Assembly (NCBI RefSeq): GCF_051201625.1
Contig: NZ_CP179203.1
Coordinates: forward strand, 3,224,001-3,288,000
Length of the DNA: 64,000 nt
Origin: Shimia sp051201625
Lineage (GTDB): Bacteria; Pseudomonadota; Alphaproteobacteria; Rhodobacterales; Rhodobacteraceae
Reading direction: 5' to 3'
Position numbers and translations under genes: made by a program. The notes beneath the pieces were generated by a model. It made no database searches and was not told the origin of the DNA. It was given only the letters and a program-made list of their open reading frames with translations. Shown piece by piece: positions 16,260 to 26,181 of the stretch (position 1 is the stretch's first letter; each line of letters starts with the position of its first letter).

Positions 16260-16748
16260 ATGACCGCAGCTTCTGCACCTTCAGTTGAGCATTCGGGACT
16301 TTATACGCCCGATCAGCGCATGCGCCGTGACAACTCTGTCTGGACGCTTGTTCAAGGCGTGCTGGCGCCACTTCAATTTATCGTCTTTTTGGTCTCTCTC
16401 GGCTTGGTAGTTCGCTACATGATTACAGGCGAGGGTTACGTCATTGCTACGACCTCCATTATCCTTAAAACAGCGGTGCTCTACCTAATCATGATAACCG
16501 GTGCGATTTGGGAGAAAGTTGTATTTGGCCAGTGGCTATTCACGCCAGCCTTCTTCTGGGAAGACGTGATCAGCTTTGGGGTTATCGCATTGCATTCATT
16601 ATACCTTTACGGACTTTTCACCGAATTGATGCCCCCCCAAACGCTCATCATTGTTGTGCTTGCCGCTTATTCAGCTTACTTGATAAATGCTGTTCAGTTC
16701 CTTTGGAAATTACGTTGTGCTCGCTTGCAAAGCGCAGGTATTCCATGA
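16260..16748 (+). CDS. bchF: 3-vinyl bacteriochlorophyllide hydratase BchF
   Basis: A 162-residue membrane protein that adds water to the C3 vinyl group of chlorophyllide a in bacteriochlorophyll a synthesis. Four hydrophobic segments are visible (about residues 35-60, 66-90, 100-123, 127-148), and WEKVVFGQWLFTPAFFWEDV is typical of the family. ATG at 16260 follows AGGGGGG. It is the first gene of the long plus-strand bch-puh operon; its TGA overlaps the bchN ATG (ATGA). Confidence 0.94.
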   Translation: MTAASAPSVEHSGLYTPDQRMRRDNSVWTLVQGVLAPLQFIVFLVSLGLVVRYMITGEGYVIATTSIILKTAVLYLIMITGAIWEKVVFGQWLFTPAFFWEDVISFGVIALHSLYLYGLFTELMPPQTLIIVVLAAYSAYLINAVQFLWKLRCARLQSAGIP

Positions 16749-18046
16749 CCGATTTTTTACGCCCTCAAGGTGTTGAGCACCCCCAAATCAATAGTGGATG
16801 TCGCGCGACACCAGTCCTTAAACAACGTGGCCAACGCGAAGTTTTTTGCGGCCTTACCGGCATCATTTGGCTGCATCGGAAGATGCAAGATGCGTTCTTT
16901 TTAGTGATTGGTTCACGCACCTGTGCGCACTTGCTGCAAAGCGCCGCGGGCGTAATGATTTTCGCAGAACCGCGATTCGGCACAGCAATATTAGAAGAAT
17001 CAGACCTAGCCGGCCTTAATGACGCCCATGCGGAACTGGACCGGGAAGTTGAGACGCTCCTTGCTCGCCGCCCCGACATCCGTCAGCTGTTTCTCGTTGG
17101 CTCCTGTCCATCCGAGGTGATCAAGCTTGACCTCAACCGTGCAGCGGAACGACTGACACAAACCTATTCACCCAAAGTACGCGTGCTCGAATATTCCGGC
17201 TCCGGCATTGAAACCACGTTCACCCAAGGCGAAGACGCCTGCCTCGCGTCCATGGTGCCCGTTTTGCCAGCGACAAATGAACACAACTTGGTCGTCGTTG
17301 GCGCACTGCCAGATGTGGTTGAGGATCAAATGCTGATGTTGCTTGCTGGACTAGGTATCAAGAACGTGCAGGTACTGCCCGCGCGTACCATTGATGCAAA
17401 TTTGGCCGTTGGCCCCAATACAGTCTTTGCACTCACGCAACCCTTTCTTGGCGATACCCATGCCGCCCTCATTCGGAGGGGCGCACGGCATCTCTCTGCC
17501 CCGTTTCCATTGGGTGAAGAAGGTACAACTGCGTGGCTTGCCGCCATCGCTTCTGAGTTTGCTATCTCCGACGACACCTTTGAAGCCGTCACCCAAGCCC
17601 CCCGCCGTCGGGCCCGGGCAGCCGTAGCTAAAGCCGCGATGGAGTTAGAAGGTAAGTCGGTTTTCTTTTTCCCTGACAGTCAACTTGAAATTCCACTCGC
17701 TCGGTTTTTGATGCGTGAATGTGGAATGAGTGCAGTTGAGGTCGGTTCCCCCTACATCCACGACGCTGTCCACGGCCCAGAACTAGACCTCCTCCCTGCA
17801 GGCCCTCAAATCTCAGAGGGACAAGACGTCGATCTACAATTAGACCGCTGCCGTGAGGCCAAACCTGATCTGACAGTCTGTGGCTTAGGTCTTGCAAACC
17901 CATTGGAGGCTGAAGGTCTATCCACCAAATGGGCCATCGAGTTGGTCTTTACACCGGTACATTTCTATGAGCAGGCGGGTGATCTCGCGTCTCTTTTTGC
18001 TCGTCCTTTGCATCGCAAATCCATTCTGGGGGTAGCGGCAGAGTGA
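16745..18046 (+). CDS. bchN: Light-independent protochlorophyllide reductase subunit N
   Basis: A 433-residue NifD-like subunit of the dark-operative protochlorophyllide reductase. Cys35, Cys60 and Cys121 (in VFCGLTG, GSRTCAH and GSCPSEV) correspond to the three Cys ligands of the intersubunit 4Fe-4S cluster; the fourth ligand is an Asp on BchB. ATG at 16745 overlaps the bchF stop; the longer open frame to 16508 runs through bchF and is rejected. It overlaps bchB by four bases. Confidence 0.96.
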   Translation: MTDFLRPQGVEHPQINSGCRATPVLKQRGQREVFCGLTGIIWLHRKMQDAFFLVIGSRTCAHLLQSAAGVMIFAEPRFGTAILEESDLAGLNDAHAELDREVETLLARRPDIRQLFLVGSCPSEVIKLDLNRAAERLTQTYSPKVRVLEYSGSGIETTFTQGEDACLASMVPVLPATNEHNLVVVGALPDVVEDQMLMLLAGLGIKNVQVLPARTIDANLAVGPNTVFALTQPFLGDTHAALIRRGARHLSAPFPLGEEGTTAWLAAIASEFAISDDTFEAVTQAPRRRARAAVAKAAMELEGKSVFFFPDSQLEIPLARFLMRECGMSAVEVGSPYIHDAVHGPELDLLPAGPQISEGQDVDLQLDRCREAKPDLTVCGLGLANPLEAEGLSTKWAIELVFTPVHFYEQAGDLASLFARPLHRKSILGVAAE

Positions 18047-19608
18047 AGTTAACTGTTTGGACATATGAGGGGCCCCCACACGTTGGCGCAATGCGCGTCG
18101 CCACGGGTATGGAGGGACTCCACTACGTCCTGCATGCGCCACAAGGCGACACTTACGCCGACCTTTTGTTCACGATGATTGAGCGTCGCGATCACCGTCC
18201 ACCAGTGACATACACAACCTTTCAAGCCCGTGACCTAGGTGCCGACACAGCTGGTCTATTCAAGACTGCCTGTCAGGACGCATTTAAGCGTTTTGCTCCG
18301 GAGGCAATCATCGTTGGTGCCTCCTGCACTGCAGAGCTTATCCAAGATGACCCTGGCGGTTTGGCCGAAACTATGGGCTTGCCGATCCCCATCATCCCGC
18401 TGGAATTGCCAAGTTATCAACGCAAAGAAAACTTCGGCGCGGATGAGACTTTTTTTCAAATCGTCAAACACCTAGCAAAGCCGATGAAAAAAACAGATCG
18501 CGTCAGCTGCAACATTATTGGGCCAACCGCGTTGGGGTTCCGTCATCGCGACGATGTGGCTGAGATTACCAATCTCCTTTTTGAGCTTGGTATTGAGGTC
18601 AACATGACAGCCCCCATGGGTGCAACACCCCACAAGATCAGAGAAATGGCTCAGGCTCATTTCAATGTGCTACTCTACCCCGAAACTGGCGAAACAGTTG
18701 CTCGCCACTGCGAAAAGACTTTCGGACAAGCTTACACCAAGGTCGTACCCATCGGTGCTGGTGCAACACGGGATTTCATTGAAGAGGTTCGCATCCTAAG
18801 TGGAAGTGCAGTACCGCTTGATGATCAGCGATTACGCCAAACATGGTGGTCGCGGTCCGTTGACAGCACGTATCTGACAGGCAAGCGGGTGTTCATTTTT
18901 GGCGATGGCACGCACGTCAAAGCGGCAGCTCGGATAGCGCGCGATGAGATGGGTTTTGAGGTGGTAGGCCTCGGTTGCTACAACCGCGAATATGCTCGAG
19001 ATATACGCCGTTTGGCGCGTGACTTCGATGTCGAGGCGCTTATTACCGATGATTATCTGGTAGTAGAAAACGCTATCCAAGAATTACATCCAGAGATGAT
19101 TCTGGGCACTCAAATGGAGCGCCACATTGGCAAGCGCCTGGGCATTCCTTGTGCCGTGATCTCTGCACCGGTTCACGTACAGGATTTCCCGGCACGATAC
19201 TCCCCTCAAATGGGGTTTGAGGGTGCTAATGTAATCTTTGATACGTGGATTCACCCATTAGTCATGGGGCTGGAAGAGCACTTGTTGCATATGTTCCGTG
19301 ACGATTTTGAATTTAATGATGCCGCAGGACCATCACATCACGGAGGTCATGCGCCTCTCGCGCTGGTAAATGAGAGGCCAGCCCCTCATACCGCAGGCGA
19401 ATGTTTTGACCAAAAATCAGACGCATCTGCGAGTGTATCCAAGGGCGATGTCGTTTGGCTGGATTTGGCAGAACGCGAATTAAAGAAAATTCCATTTTTT
19501 GTGCGCGGCAAAGCCCGACGAAATACAGAATTCTATGCCTCAGAGCGAGGCTTACGCGAGATATCCGTCGACACCCTTTACGAAGCAAAGGCCCATTTTG
19601 CGCGATAA
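18043..19608 (+). CDS. bchB: Light-independent protochlorophyllide reductase subunit B
   Basis: A 521-residue NifK-like partner of BchN. Asp36 in HAPQGDTYADLL is the expected non-Cys ligand of the 4Fe-4S cluster and Cys95 lies in VGASCTAELIQDD. The C-terminal domain with KKIPFFVRGKARR is the small BchB-specific module. It starts with GTG at 18043, overlapping the bchN TGA (GTGA). The complex binds and reduces protochlorophyllide with electrons from BchL. Confidence 0.96.
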   Translation: MKLTVWTYEGPPHVGAMRVATGMEGLHYVLHAPQGDTYADLLFTMIERRDHRPPVTYTTFQARDLGADTAGLFKTACQDAFKRFAPEAIIVGASCTAELIQDDPGGLAETMGLPIPIIPLELPSYQRKENFGADETFFQIVKHLAKPMKKTDRVSCNIIGPTALGFRHRDDVAEITNLLFELGIEVNMTAPMGATPHKIREMAQAHFNVLLYPETGETVARHCEKTFGQAYTKVVPIGAGATRDFIEEVRILSGSAVPLDDQRLRQTWWSRSVDSTYLTGKRVFIFGDGTHVKAAARIARDEMGFEVVGLGCYNREYARDIRRLARDFDVEALITDDYLVVENAIQELHPEMILGTQMERHIGKRLGIPCAVISAPVHVQDFPARYSPQMGFEGANVIFDTWIHPLVMGLEEHLLHMFRDDFEFNDAAGPSHHGGHAPLALVNERPAPHTAGECFDQKSDASASVSKGDVVWLDLAERELKKIPFFVRGKARRNTEFYASERGLREISVDTLYEAKAHFAR

Positions 19609-22600
19609 TGTGAAACATAAACCCTATAACGTTGTACTTCTGACGTTGGATCGCCACGCGGCTGGTCCTGCTGCCCGTATTGCGCCAAATCTGGCAGCCT
19701 CATTTCCAGGTTTGCAATTAAAAATTCATGCAGCAGTAGAATGGGCCAAAGACGAGACTGCGCTGCAAGCGGCAAAAGACGATATCGCCACCGCTCATCT
19801 GATCGTCACCTCCGTGATTTTCCTTGAGGAGCATATCAAGGCTATTCTGTCTGATCTCAAAGCACGACGGGAAAAGTGTGACGCGTTCGCCGGTATCATA
19901 GCGGATCAAGAAATTGTGCAGCTGACCAGAATGGGTGATCTGGACATGATGCGCCCAACAACGGGTGCAATGGCACTTTTGAAAAAGCTGAAGCCAGCGA
20001 AAAAATCTGGTAGTGCCGGTGCTGGCCAAATGAAGATGCTGCGCCGCATCCCCAAAATTTTGCGCCTCATACCTGGTAAAAGTCAGGATTTACGTGCGTG
20101 GTTCCTGACCATGCAATACTGGCTAGGAGGGTCAGACGACAATCTTGAAAGCCTCGTACGGTTCCTAATTTCGCGCTATTCTTCACGGTCCGAATGGCGT
20201 GGGACCATCGCAGACGCACCAATAGAGTACCCTGAGGTCGGGCTTTATCATCCGGACCTGCCGGGCCACCACATCTCCACCGACCTTAACAACCTACCGA
20301 TCACCGGCAATGGCCCCACAATCGGTTTGGTAATGCTGCGCAGCTACATCCTAGCCAGCGACACAGCTCACTATGATCATGTTATCCGAACGTTTGAGGC
20401 GCGCGGAATGCGCGTTATCCCTGCCTTTGCTGGTGGCCTTGATGCGCGCCCCGCGATTGACACCTATCACGCGGGACGAATCGACGCGCTAGTTTCTCTC
20501 ACAGGCTTTTCTTTGGTTGGTGGGCCAGCCTACAATGATAGCGAAGGTGCGATCGCCACTCTTGCCGACCTCGACATTCCCTACATCGCAGCACAGCCGC
20601 TTGAATTTCAAACTTTGGAGGAATGGTCCACTGGCGGTCAGGGCCTTAGCCCAATTGAAGCCACGATGCTGGTCGCGCTACCAGAGATCGATGGCGCCAC
20701 AAACCCAACTGTGTTTGCCGGCCGCCACGGTCCAGAGGGTTGCAATGGATGTGTGCGAAACTGCCATACTTTTGGCACGGTAAAGGCTATGGCCCCGTGC
20801 CCCGAGCGCATTGATGCCCTGGCGGAGAAGGCCCATAACCTTGCCACACTGCGCCGCACCAACAATGCAGAAAAAACTGCTGCGATTGTTCTGTTCGGGT
20901 TCCCACCAAATGCTGGCGCAATCGGAACAGCCGCCTATCTTTCTGTCTTCGAAAGTCTGCATAACACTCTGCATGAGATGGCGCGTGATGGGTACGATTT
21001 AACCCCCCCTGCTACTGTTGATGACTTGCGCAACGCGATCCTCGTTGGCAACGCAATGACCTATGGACAGGAGGCTAATGTCGCCGCACGAATGCACGCA
21101 GATACGATCGTCACTCGCACCCCGTGGCTTAATGAAATCGAAGCCGTGTGGGGCCCTGCCCCAGGACGCATCCAAAGTAACGGCAGTGACATCTTCATCC
21201 TCGGTGCGCACTTTGGTAAAGTCTTTGTCGGAGTGCAGCCTACCTTCGGGTACGAGGGCGATCCGATGCGATTATTGTTTGAACATGGATTCGCCCCGAC
21301 ACACGCCTTCAGCGCGTTTTATCAGTATTTAAAGCACGATCTTAAGGCAGACGTCGTTTTGCACTTCGGTATGCACGGCGCTTTAGAATTTATGCCCGGC
21401 AAACAAAACGGCTGTGGCGGCAATGACTGGCCAGACCGTTTGATGGGTAATATGCCCAACGTCTACCTCTATGCAGCCAATAATCCGTCTGAAGCCACAC
21501 TTGCTAAGCGCCGCGCTAATGCGGTGACAATCACACACATGACGCCACCTCTACAGGCGTCGGGTCTCTACCGCGGGTTGGCAGATCTCAAGGACAGCCT
21601 GACCAAATGGCGCAGTCTTGCACCGGTAGATACTGCGCGTGAGGGATTGAAGGAATTAATAAAAGCTCAAGCGGAAACTGTACACCTCAATGCAGACAAC
21701 CTTGAAACCCTCTACGTCAAATTATTAGAAACAGAGGACGCGCTAATTCCCGATGGCTTACACATTGTTGGCCATAACCTCGCGCCAGGCGCTGTTGAAG
21801 ATACACTTAACCTGATGCATTTTGACACTGACGCTTCACGTAACACCGCTCGTAAACATCTAAGTAAAAACAATGAACTAAATGCCCTGATGCGCGCTAT
21901 GAACGGGCAGTTCATCAAACCCGTGGCAGGCGGCGATATTATCAACGCGCCCGATATCTTGCCCACAGGCCGCAACATACATGCGTTTGATCCATTCCGC
22001 TTACCTACCGCCTACGCAATGCAAGATGGCGCACGTCAAGCCGAAGAACTGCTACGCACACATGATGCTTTACCCGAAACAATCGCACTGGTTCTTTGGG
22101 GTTCAGATAATATCAAATCTAGTGGTGGCCCGATTGCACAGGCTCTGTCGCTAATGGGCGCGCTTCCACGCTTTGACAGCCACGGTCGCCTTTGTGGTGC
22201 AGATATAGTGCCCTTAGAGGTGTTGGGCCGCGCACGCATTGATGTGGTAATGACGCTCTCCGGAATCTTTCGCGACTTGCTGCCGTTACAAACTAAACTG
22301 CTTGCTGACGCCGCCTTGCAATGTGCAATGGCCGAGGAACCACTACATCTAAATCCTATCCGACGTCACGCGCTTGCGTTTGCAAGTACTCACAACTGCG
22401 ACATGAAAACCGCTGCGCTTCGGGTTTTCTCAAATGCGGAAGGCGCCTACGGCTCTAACGTGAATCAATTGGTCGACAGCTCCGCCTTCGACGATGACGC
22501 TGATCTGGCAGATGCATACCAAGCCCGCAAGAGTTTTGCTTATGGCGTAGATGGTGAGGCTTCTCAGCAATCCGTTCTGCTGCAAGACACGCTGCAAAAC

Positions 22601-23143
22601 GTCGAGTTGGCCTATCAGAATCTTGAATCAGTCGAGCTAGGCGTGACGACGGTTGATCACTACTTCGACACTTTGGGTGGCATTGCCGCAGCTGTAAAAC
22701 GCGCAAAGAACGGGGCTGAAACACCCATCTACATCGGAGATCAGACACGCGGCGGAGCCAAGGTGCGTACTCTGCGAGAACAGGTCGCTCTGGAGTCCCG
22801 CGCACGAAGCTTGAACCCAAAATTTTATGAGCCACTACTGAAACACGGCCATGAAGGTGTTCGCCAGATCGAGGCACACATCAGCAATACCGTTGGCTGG
22901 TCGGCGACGACTGGCAAAGTAGATCCATGGGTATACCAGGAACTCTCAGAAACCTTTGTGCTTGATGATGTCATGCGAGCGCGTCTGGTAGAACTTAACC
23001 CTAAAGCTTCCATGCGAATGGCCAATCGTCTGCTAGAGGCCACCGACCGTGACTATTGGACACCAGACGAAGAGACATTGGCGGCATTGCAAAACGCAGC
23101 CGACACCATCGAAGACAGATTAGAAGGCATTGCAGCAGAATGA
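19598..23143 (+). CDS. bchH: Magnesium chelatase subunit H
   Basis: Porphyrin-binding subunit of Mg-chelatase, 1181 residues from a TTG at 19598; it inserts Mg into protoporphyrin IX with BchI and BchD. YNVVLLTLDRHAAGPAAR at the N-terminus and the CobN-like parts (MHGALEFMPGKQNG, the QTRGGAKVRTLRE region) are typical. The start is not ATG: the TTG has AAAGG seven bases upstream and overlaps the bchB end by 11 bp, giving the usual family length; GTG at 19610 is the alternative. The open frame extending to 19499 overlaps bchB and is not used. Confidence 0.93.
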   Translation: MRDNVKHKPYNVVLLTLDRHAAGPAARIAPNLAASFPGLQLKIHAAVEWAKDETALQAAKDDIATAHLIVTSVIFLEEHIKAILSDLKARREKCDAFAGIIADQEIVQLTRMGDLDMMRPTTGAMALLKKLKPAKKSGSAGAGQMKMLRRIPKILRLIPGKSQDLRAWFLTMQYWLGGSDDNLESLVRFLISRYSSRSEWRGTIADAPIEYPEVGLYHPDLPGHHISTDLNNLPITGNGPTIGLVMLRSYILASDTAHYDHVIRTFEARGMRVIPAFAGGLDARPAIDTYHAGRIDALVSLTGFSLVGGPAYNDSEGAIATLADLDIPYIAAQPLEFQTLEEWSTGGQGLSPIEATMLVALPEIDGATNPTVFAGRHGPEGCNGCVRNCHTFGTVKAMAPCPERIDALAEKAHNLATLRRTNNAEKTAAIVLFGFPPNAGAIGTAAYLSVFESLHNTLHEMARDGYDLTPPATVDDLRNAILVGNAMTYGQEANVAARMHADTIVTRTPWLNEIEAVWGPAPGRIQSNGSDIFILGAHFGKVFVGVQPTFGYEGDPMRLLFEHGFAPTHAFSAFYQYLKHDLKADVVLHFGMHGALEFMPGKQNGCGGNDWPDRLMGNMPNVYLYAANNPSEATLAKRRANAVTITHMTPPLQASGLYRGLADLKDSLTKWRSLAPVDTAREGLKELIKAQAETVHLNADNLETLYVKLLETEDALIPDGLHIVGHNLAPGAVEDTLNLMHFDTDASRNTARKHLSKNNELNALMRAMNGQFIKPVAGGDIINAPDILPTGRNIHAFDPFRLPTAYAMQDGARQAEELLRTHDALPETIALVLWGSDNIKSSGGPIAQALSLMGALPRFDSHGRLCGADIVPLEVLGRARIDVVMTLSGIFRDLLPLQTKLLADAALQCAMAEEPLHLNPIRRHALAFASTHNCDMKTAALRVFSNAEGAYGSNVNQLVDSSAFDDDADLADAYQARKSFAYGVDGEASQQSVLLQDTLQNVELAYQNLESVELGVTTVDHYFDTLGGIAAAVKRAKNGAETPIYIGDQTRGGAKVRTLREQVALESRARSLNPKFYEPLLKHGHEGVRQIEAHISNTVGWSATTGKVDPWVYQELSETFVLDDVMRARLVELNPKASMRMANRLLEATDRDYWTPDEETLAALQNAADTIEDRLEGIAAE

Positions 23144-23168
23144 CCTCCAGCTTTGGAAAGGGATCAAA

Positions 23169-24065
23169 ATGAGTCCACTTGACAGAAACACCCCAAAACT
23201 CATCGGAGACGGTGACGGGTCTGTTCAGGTCCATCAGGACGAAAGTGCCAAAATTGAAGGTGCGAAAGTCTTTAGTGTCTACGGAAAGGGTGGGATTGGT
23301 AAATCAACTACCTCGTCAAACTTATCAGCGGCGTTTTCCAAACTTGGTAAGCGCGTGCTTCAAATCGGGTGTGATCCTAAACACGACAGTACTTTTACGC
23401 TAACTGGCATGTTGCAGCCCACAGTAATCGACATTCTGAAAGAGGTTGATTTTCACGCAGAAGAGCTTCGTCCCGAAGACTACGTAACTAACGGATACAA
23501 CGGTGTTAAGTGCGTGGAAGCCGGTGGCCCCCCCGCAGGCACCGGGTGCGGAGGATACGTAGTTGGTCAGACCGTAAAGCTGTTGAAACAACACCACATG
23601 CTGGAAGACACTGACGTTGTGATTTTTGACGTTCTGGGTGATGTCGTTTGCGGTGGATTTGCAGCACCTCTGCAGCATGCAGATCGTGCATTAATCGTAA
23701 CTGCAAATGATTTTGACAGCATTTATGCAATGAACCGGATTATTGCAGCCGTCCAAGCCAAATCAGCTAACTACAAAGTGCGCCTTGCGGGCTGCGTGGC
23801 AAATCGGTCGCGCGAAACGGATGAAGTTGACCGTTACTGCAAAACGGTGGGCTTCAACCGCATCGCGCACATGCCTGATTTGGACGCAATCCGCCGTTCT
23901 CGCCTTAAGAAAAAGACACTGTTTGAAATGCCCGATGATGAGGAAATCGTGCAAGTACGCAAAGAATATCTTCGCCTCGCCGAAACCCTCTGGAATGGTA
24001 CAGAGCCACTAGCACCTGATCCGTTACCAGACCGCGAAATTTTTGAACTTTTAGGGTTCGATTGA
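23169..24065 (+). CDS. bchL: Light-independent protochlorophyllide reductase ATP-binding protein BchL
   Basis: A 298-residue NifH-like ATPase that passes electrons to BchNB. The P-loop YGKGGIGKSTTSSN and the two Cys that hold the dimer-bridging 4Fe-4S cluster (PAGTGCGGY and GDVVCGGF) are present. The ATG at 23169 follows GGAAAGGGATCAAA; the longer frame from 23130 overlaps bchH. Its TGA overlaps the bchM ATG (TGATG). Confidence 0.96.
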   Translation: MSPLDRNTPKLIGDGDGSVQVHQDESAKIEGAKVFSVYGKGGIGKSTTSSNLSAAFSKLGKRVLQIGCDPKHDSTFTLTGMLQPTVIDILKEVDFHAEELRPEDYVTNGYNGVKCVEAGGPPAGTGCGGYVVGQTVKLLKQHHMLEDTDVVIFDVLGDVVCGGFAAPLQHADRALIVTANDFDSIYAMNRIIAAVQAKSANYKVRLAGCVANRSRETDEVDRYCKTVGFNRIAHMPDLDAIRRSRLKKKTLFEMPDDEEIVQVRKEYLRLAETLWNGTEPLAPDPLPDREIFELLGFD

Positions 24066-24730
24066 TGACCTATGAAGCCACACGGTGCAGGGTCGAAACC
24101 TATTTTGACCAGACTGCGACAAGAACTTGGGAGCGTCTTACGTCCGACGCGCCTGTGTCTGGCATTCGTGCGACGGTACGGGCTGGCAGGAAGCAGATGC
24201 GCGAAATTTTGACAGCGCGACTACCGCAAAACCTGCACGGCGCACGCGTCCTTGATGCTGGTTGCGGCACCGGGGCCTTGTCGTTTGAGTTAGCACAACG
24301 TGGCGCTGACGTGGTAGGCGTGGATATTTCCCCTCAACTAATTGAAATCGCAAAAAAGCGCCGCCCCAATCATGTTGCGGGATCGCTCACGCTGTATTCT
24401 GGCGATATGCTCGACCCAAACTTTGGACGCTTTGATCACATTGTCGCCATGGACAGCTTGATCTATTACACGGCAGAAGACATCGGCCGTGTCTTGGACA
24501 GGGTTGGGCCGCGCCTCGGCGGTACTTTAGTGTTTACCGTGGCACCCAAAACCCCCCTGCTTATGGCAATGTGGCACATCGGAAAGCTATTTCCGCGCGC
24601 GGATCGCTCTCCCACAATGATCCCGCACCGCACAGCGGCCATCGCAAAAGCCACTAGTGGCACCCTCCGCGAAGTGGAGCGGGTCTCCTCCGGCTTTTAC
24701 ATCAGTCAGGCTTTGGAGTTTCAACCATGA
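24065..24730 (+). CDS. bchM: Magnesium protoporphyrin IX methyltransferase BchM
   Basis: A 221-residue SAM-dependent enzyme that methylates the C13 propionate of Mg-protoporphyrin IX. Motif I VLDAGCGTGALSFELAQRGA and the following acidic VVGVDIS are the SAM site; YFDQTATRTWERLTSDAPVS at the N-terminus is family specific. The ATG at 24065 is used (a TTG one codon earlier also opens the frame). The stop overlaps the lhaA ATG by four bases. Confidence 0.95.
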   Translation: MTYEATRCRVETYFDQTATRTWERLTSDAPVSGIRATVRAGRKQMREILTARLPQNLHGARVLDAGCGTGALSFELAQRGADVVGVDISPQLIEIAKKRRPNHVAGSLTLYSGDMLDPNFGRFDHIVAMDSLIYYTAEDIGRVLDRVGPRLGGTLVFTVAPKTPLLMAMWHIGKLFPRADRSPTMIPHRTAAIAKATSGTLREVERVSSGFYISQALEFQP

Positions 24731-26154
24731 TCCCAAAGCAAGCCATCAAAGGCATGACGCTAAAGATGCTACCTTTTGCGGATGCGGCCAGCGATAGCCT
24801 CCCACTGCCAAAATTACTGCGCTTGTCGCTATTTCAAATCTCGGTCGGTATGGCCGCTGTCATGCTTTTGGGTACGCTAAACCGTGTGATGATTGTAGAG
24901 CTTTCGGTGCCCGCGATCATTGTGGCCTTGATGATTGCCATTCCAGTGTTGATCGCGCCGTTTCGCGCCCTGCTAGGTTTTAAGTCTGATAACTACCGCT
25001 CCGCTATAGGTTGGAAACGTGTGCCGTATCTTTGGTTTGGCAGCCTCTGGCAGTTTGGTGGCCTTGCCATCATGCCTATGGCCCTTCTGGCACTGGCCGG
25101 AGATACGGAAATTGACGCTGGTTTTTTTGGCGAAGTGGCTGCGGCATTGGCCTTCTTGTTGACCGGACTCGGGATGCATATGACCCAAACGGCGGGTTTG
25201 GCCCTCGCCGCCGATCGTGCCAGCGAAGAAACCCGCGCCAAAGTCGTTTCGTTACTTTACGTCATGTTCCTCTTAGGTATGGGCTTTTCAGCCCTAATTA
25301 TCGGTACATTATTGCGTGATTACTCTTCGCTCTTGCTGGTCCAAGTTGTTCAAGGTGCAGCAGTAATGACAATGATCTTGAATATCATCGCCCTGTGGAA
25401 GCAGGAAAAAATGTCCCCCATGACAAAAGAGCAACGTGCGGCTCCACAACCCAGTTTTAGCAACGCTTGGCGGGATCTTACAAAAAATACGGATATGTTG
25501 CGGTTGGTTGTGACAATCTTCCTTGGCACTATGGCATTTAACATGCAGGACGTACTGCTGGAACCTTATGGTGGCGAAATCCTGGGACTTTCCGTCTCAG
25601 CCACGACGCTGCTGACAGCAATGTGGGCGGGCGGCGCACTGCTGGGCTTTGGCCTTGCTGCTAGATGGCTGTCAGCGGGCATTGATCCCTACCGAATGGG
25701 TGCACGTGGCGTAATTGTCGGCGTTGCAGCATTTAGCGCCGTTCTGCTTTCCGCCCCACTTGCCTCCCCTACACTTTTCTACACCGGAGCTGCACTTATC
25801 GGTCTCGGAGGCGGACTGTTTGCCGTTGCCACCCTGACCGCGGCAATGACTATCAATATTTCTGGTAATGCTGGACGCGGGTTGGCATTGGGAGTTTGGG
25901 GAGCCGCGCAGGCAACTGGTGCAGGTCTGTCAATTTTCATTGGTGGCGCAACCCGGGATCTAATAAATTCCGCTGCCAACAGCGGCCTATTGGGCAATGT
26001 GTTGCAAGCCCCTTCGATTGGCTATTCAGTTGTCTATCAAATCGAGATCATCATGCTCTTCATAACCCTAATTGCCCTTGGTCCATTGGTTCGGACTAAA
26101 AGCCTTACTTCACAAACACGTCACAGCCTTGAGCTGACAGACTTCCCCACTTGA
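24727..26154 (+). CDS. lhaA: LH1 assembly factor LhaA, PucC-family carrier
   Basis: A 475-residue polytopic MFS-like protein of the PucC/BCH1 family with about 12 hydrophobic segments. LNRVMIVELSVPA and GWKRVPYLWFGSLWQFGG are family hallmarks. In Rhodobacter LhaA is needed for LH1 assembly, and its position between bchM and puhA is the conserved location. Translationally coupled to bchM; 27 bp separate it from puhA, so the puhA promoter known in other species would lie inside this gene. Confidence 0.92.
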   Translation: MIPKQAIKGMTLKMLPFADAASDSLPLPKLLRLSLFQISVGMAAVMLLGTLNRVMIVELSVPAIIVALMIAIPVLIAPFRALLGFKSDNYRSAIGWKRVPYLWFGSLWQFGGLAIMPMALLALAGDTEIDAGFFGEVAAALAFLLTGLGMHMTQTAGLALAADRASEETRAKVVSLLYVMFLLGMGFSALIIGTLLRDYSSLLLVQVVQGAAVMTMILNIIALWKQEKMSPMTKEQRAAPQPSFSNAWRDLTKNTDMLRLVVTIFLGTMAFNMQDVLLEPYGGEILGLSVSATTLLTAMWAGGALLGFGLAARWLSAGIDPYRMGARGVIVGVAAFSAVLLSAPLASPTLFYTGAALIGLGGGLFAVATLTAAMTINISGNAGRGLALGVWGAAQATGAGLSIFIGGATRDLINSAANSGLLGNVLQAPSIGYSVVYQIEIIMLFITLIALGPLVRTKSLTSQTRHSLELTDFPT

Positions 26155-26181
26155 ACGATAGAACACGCAAAGGAGACGAAA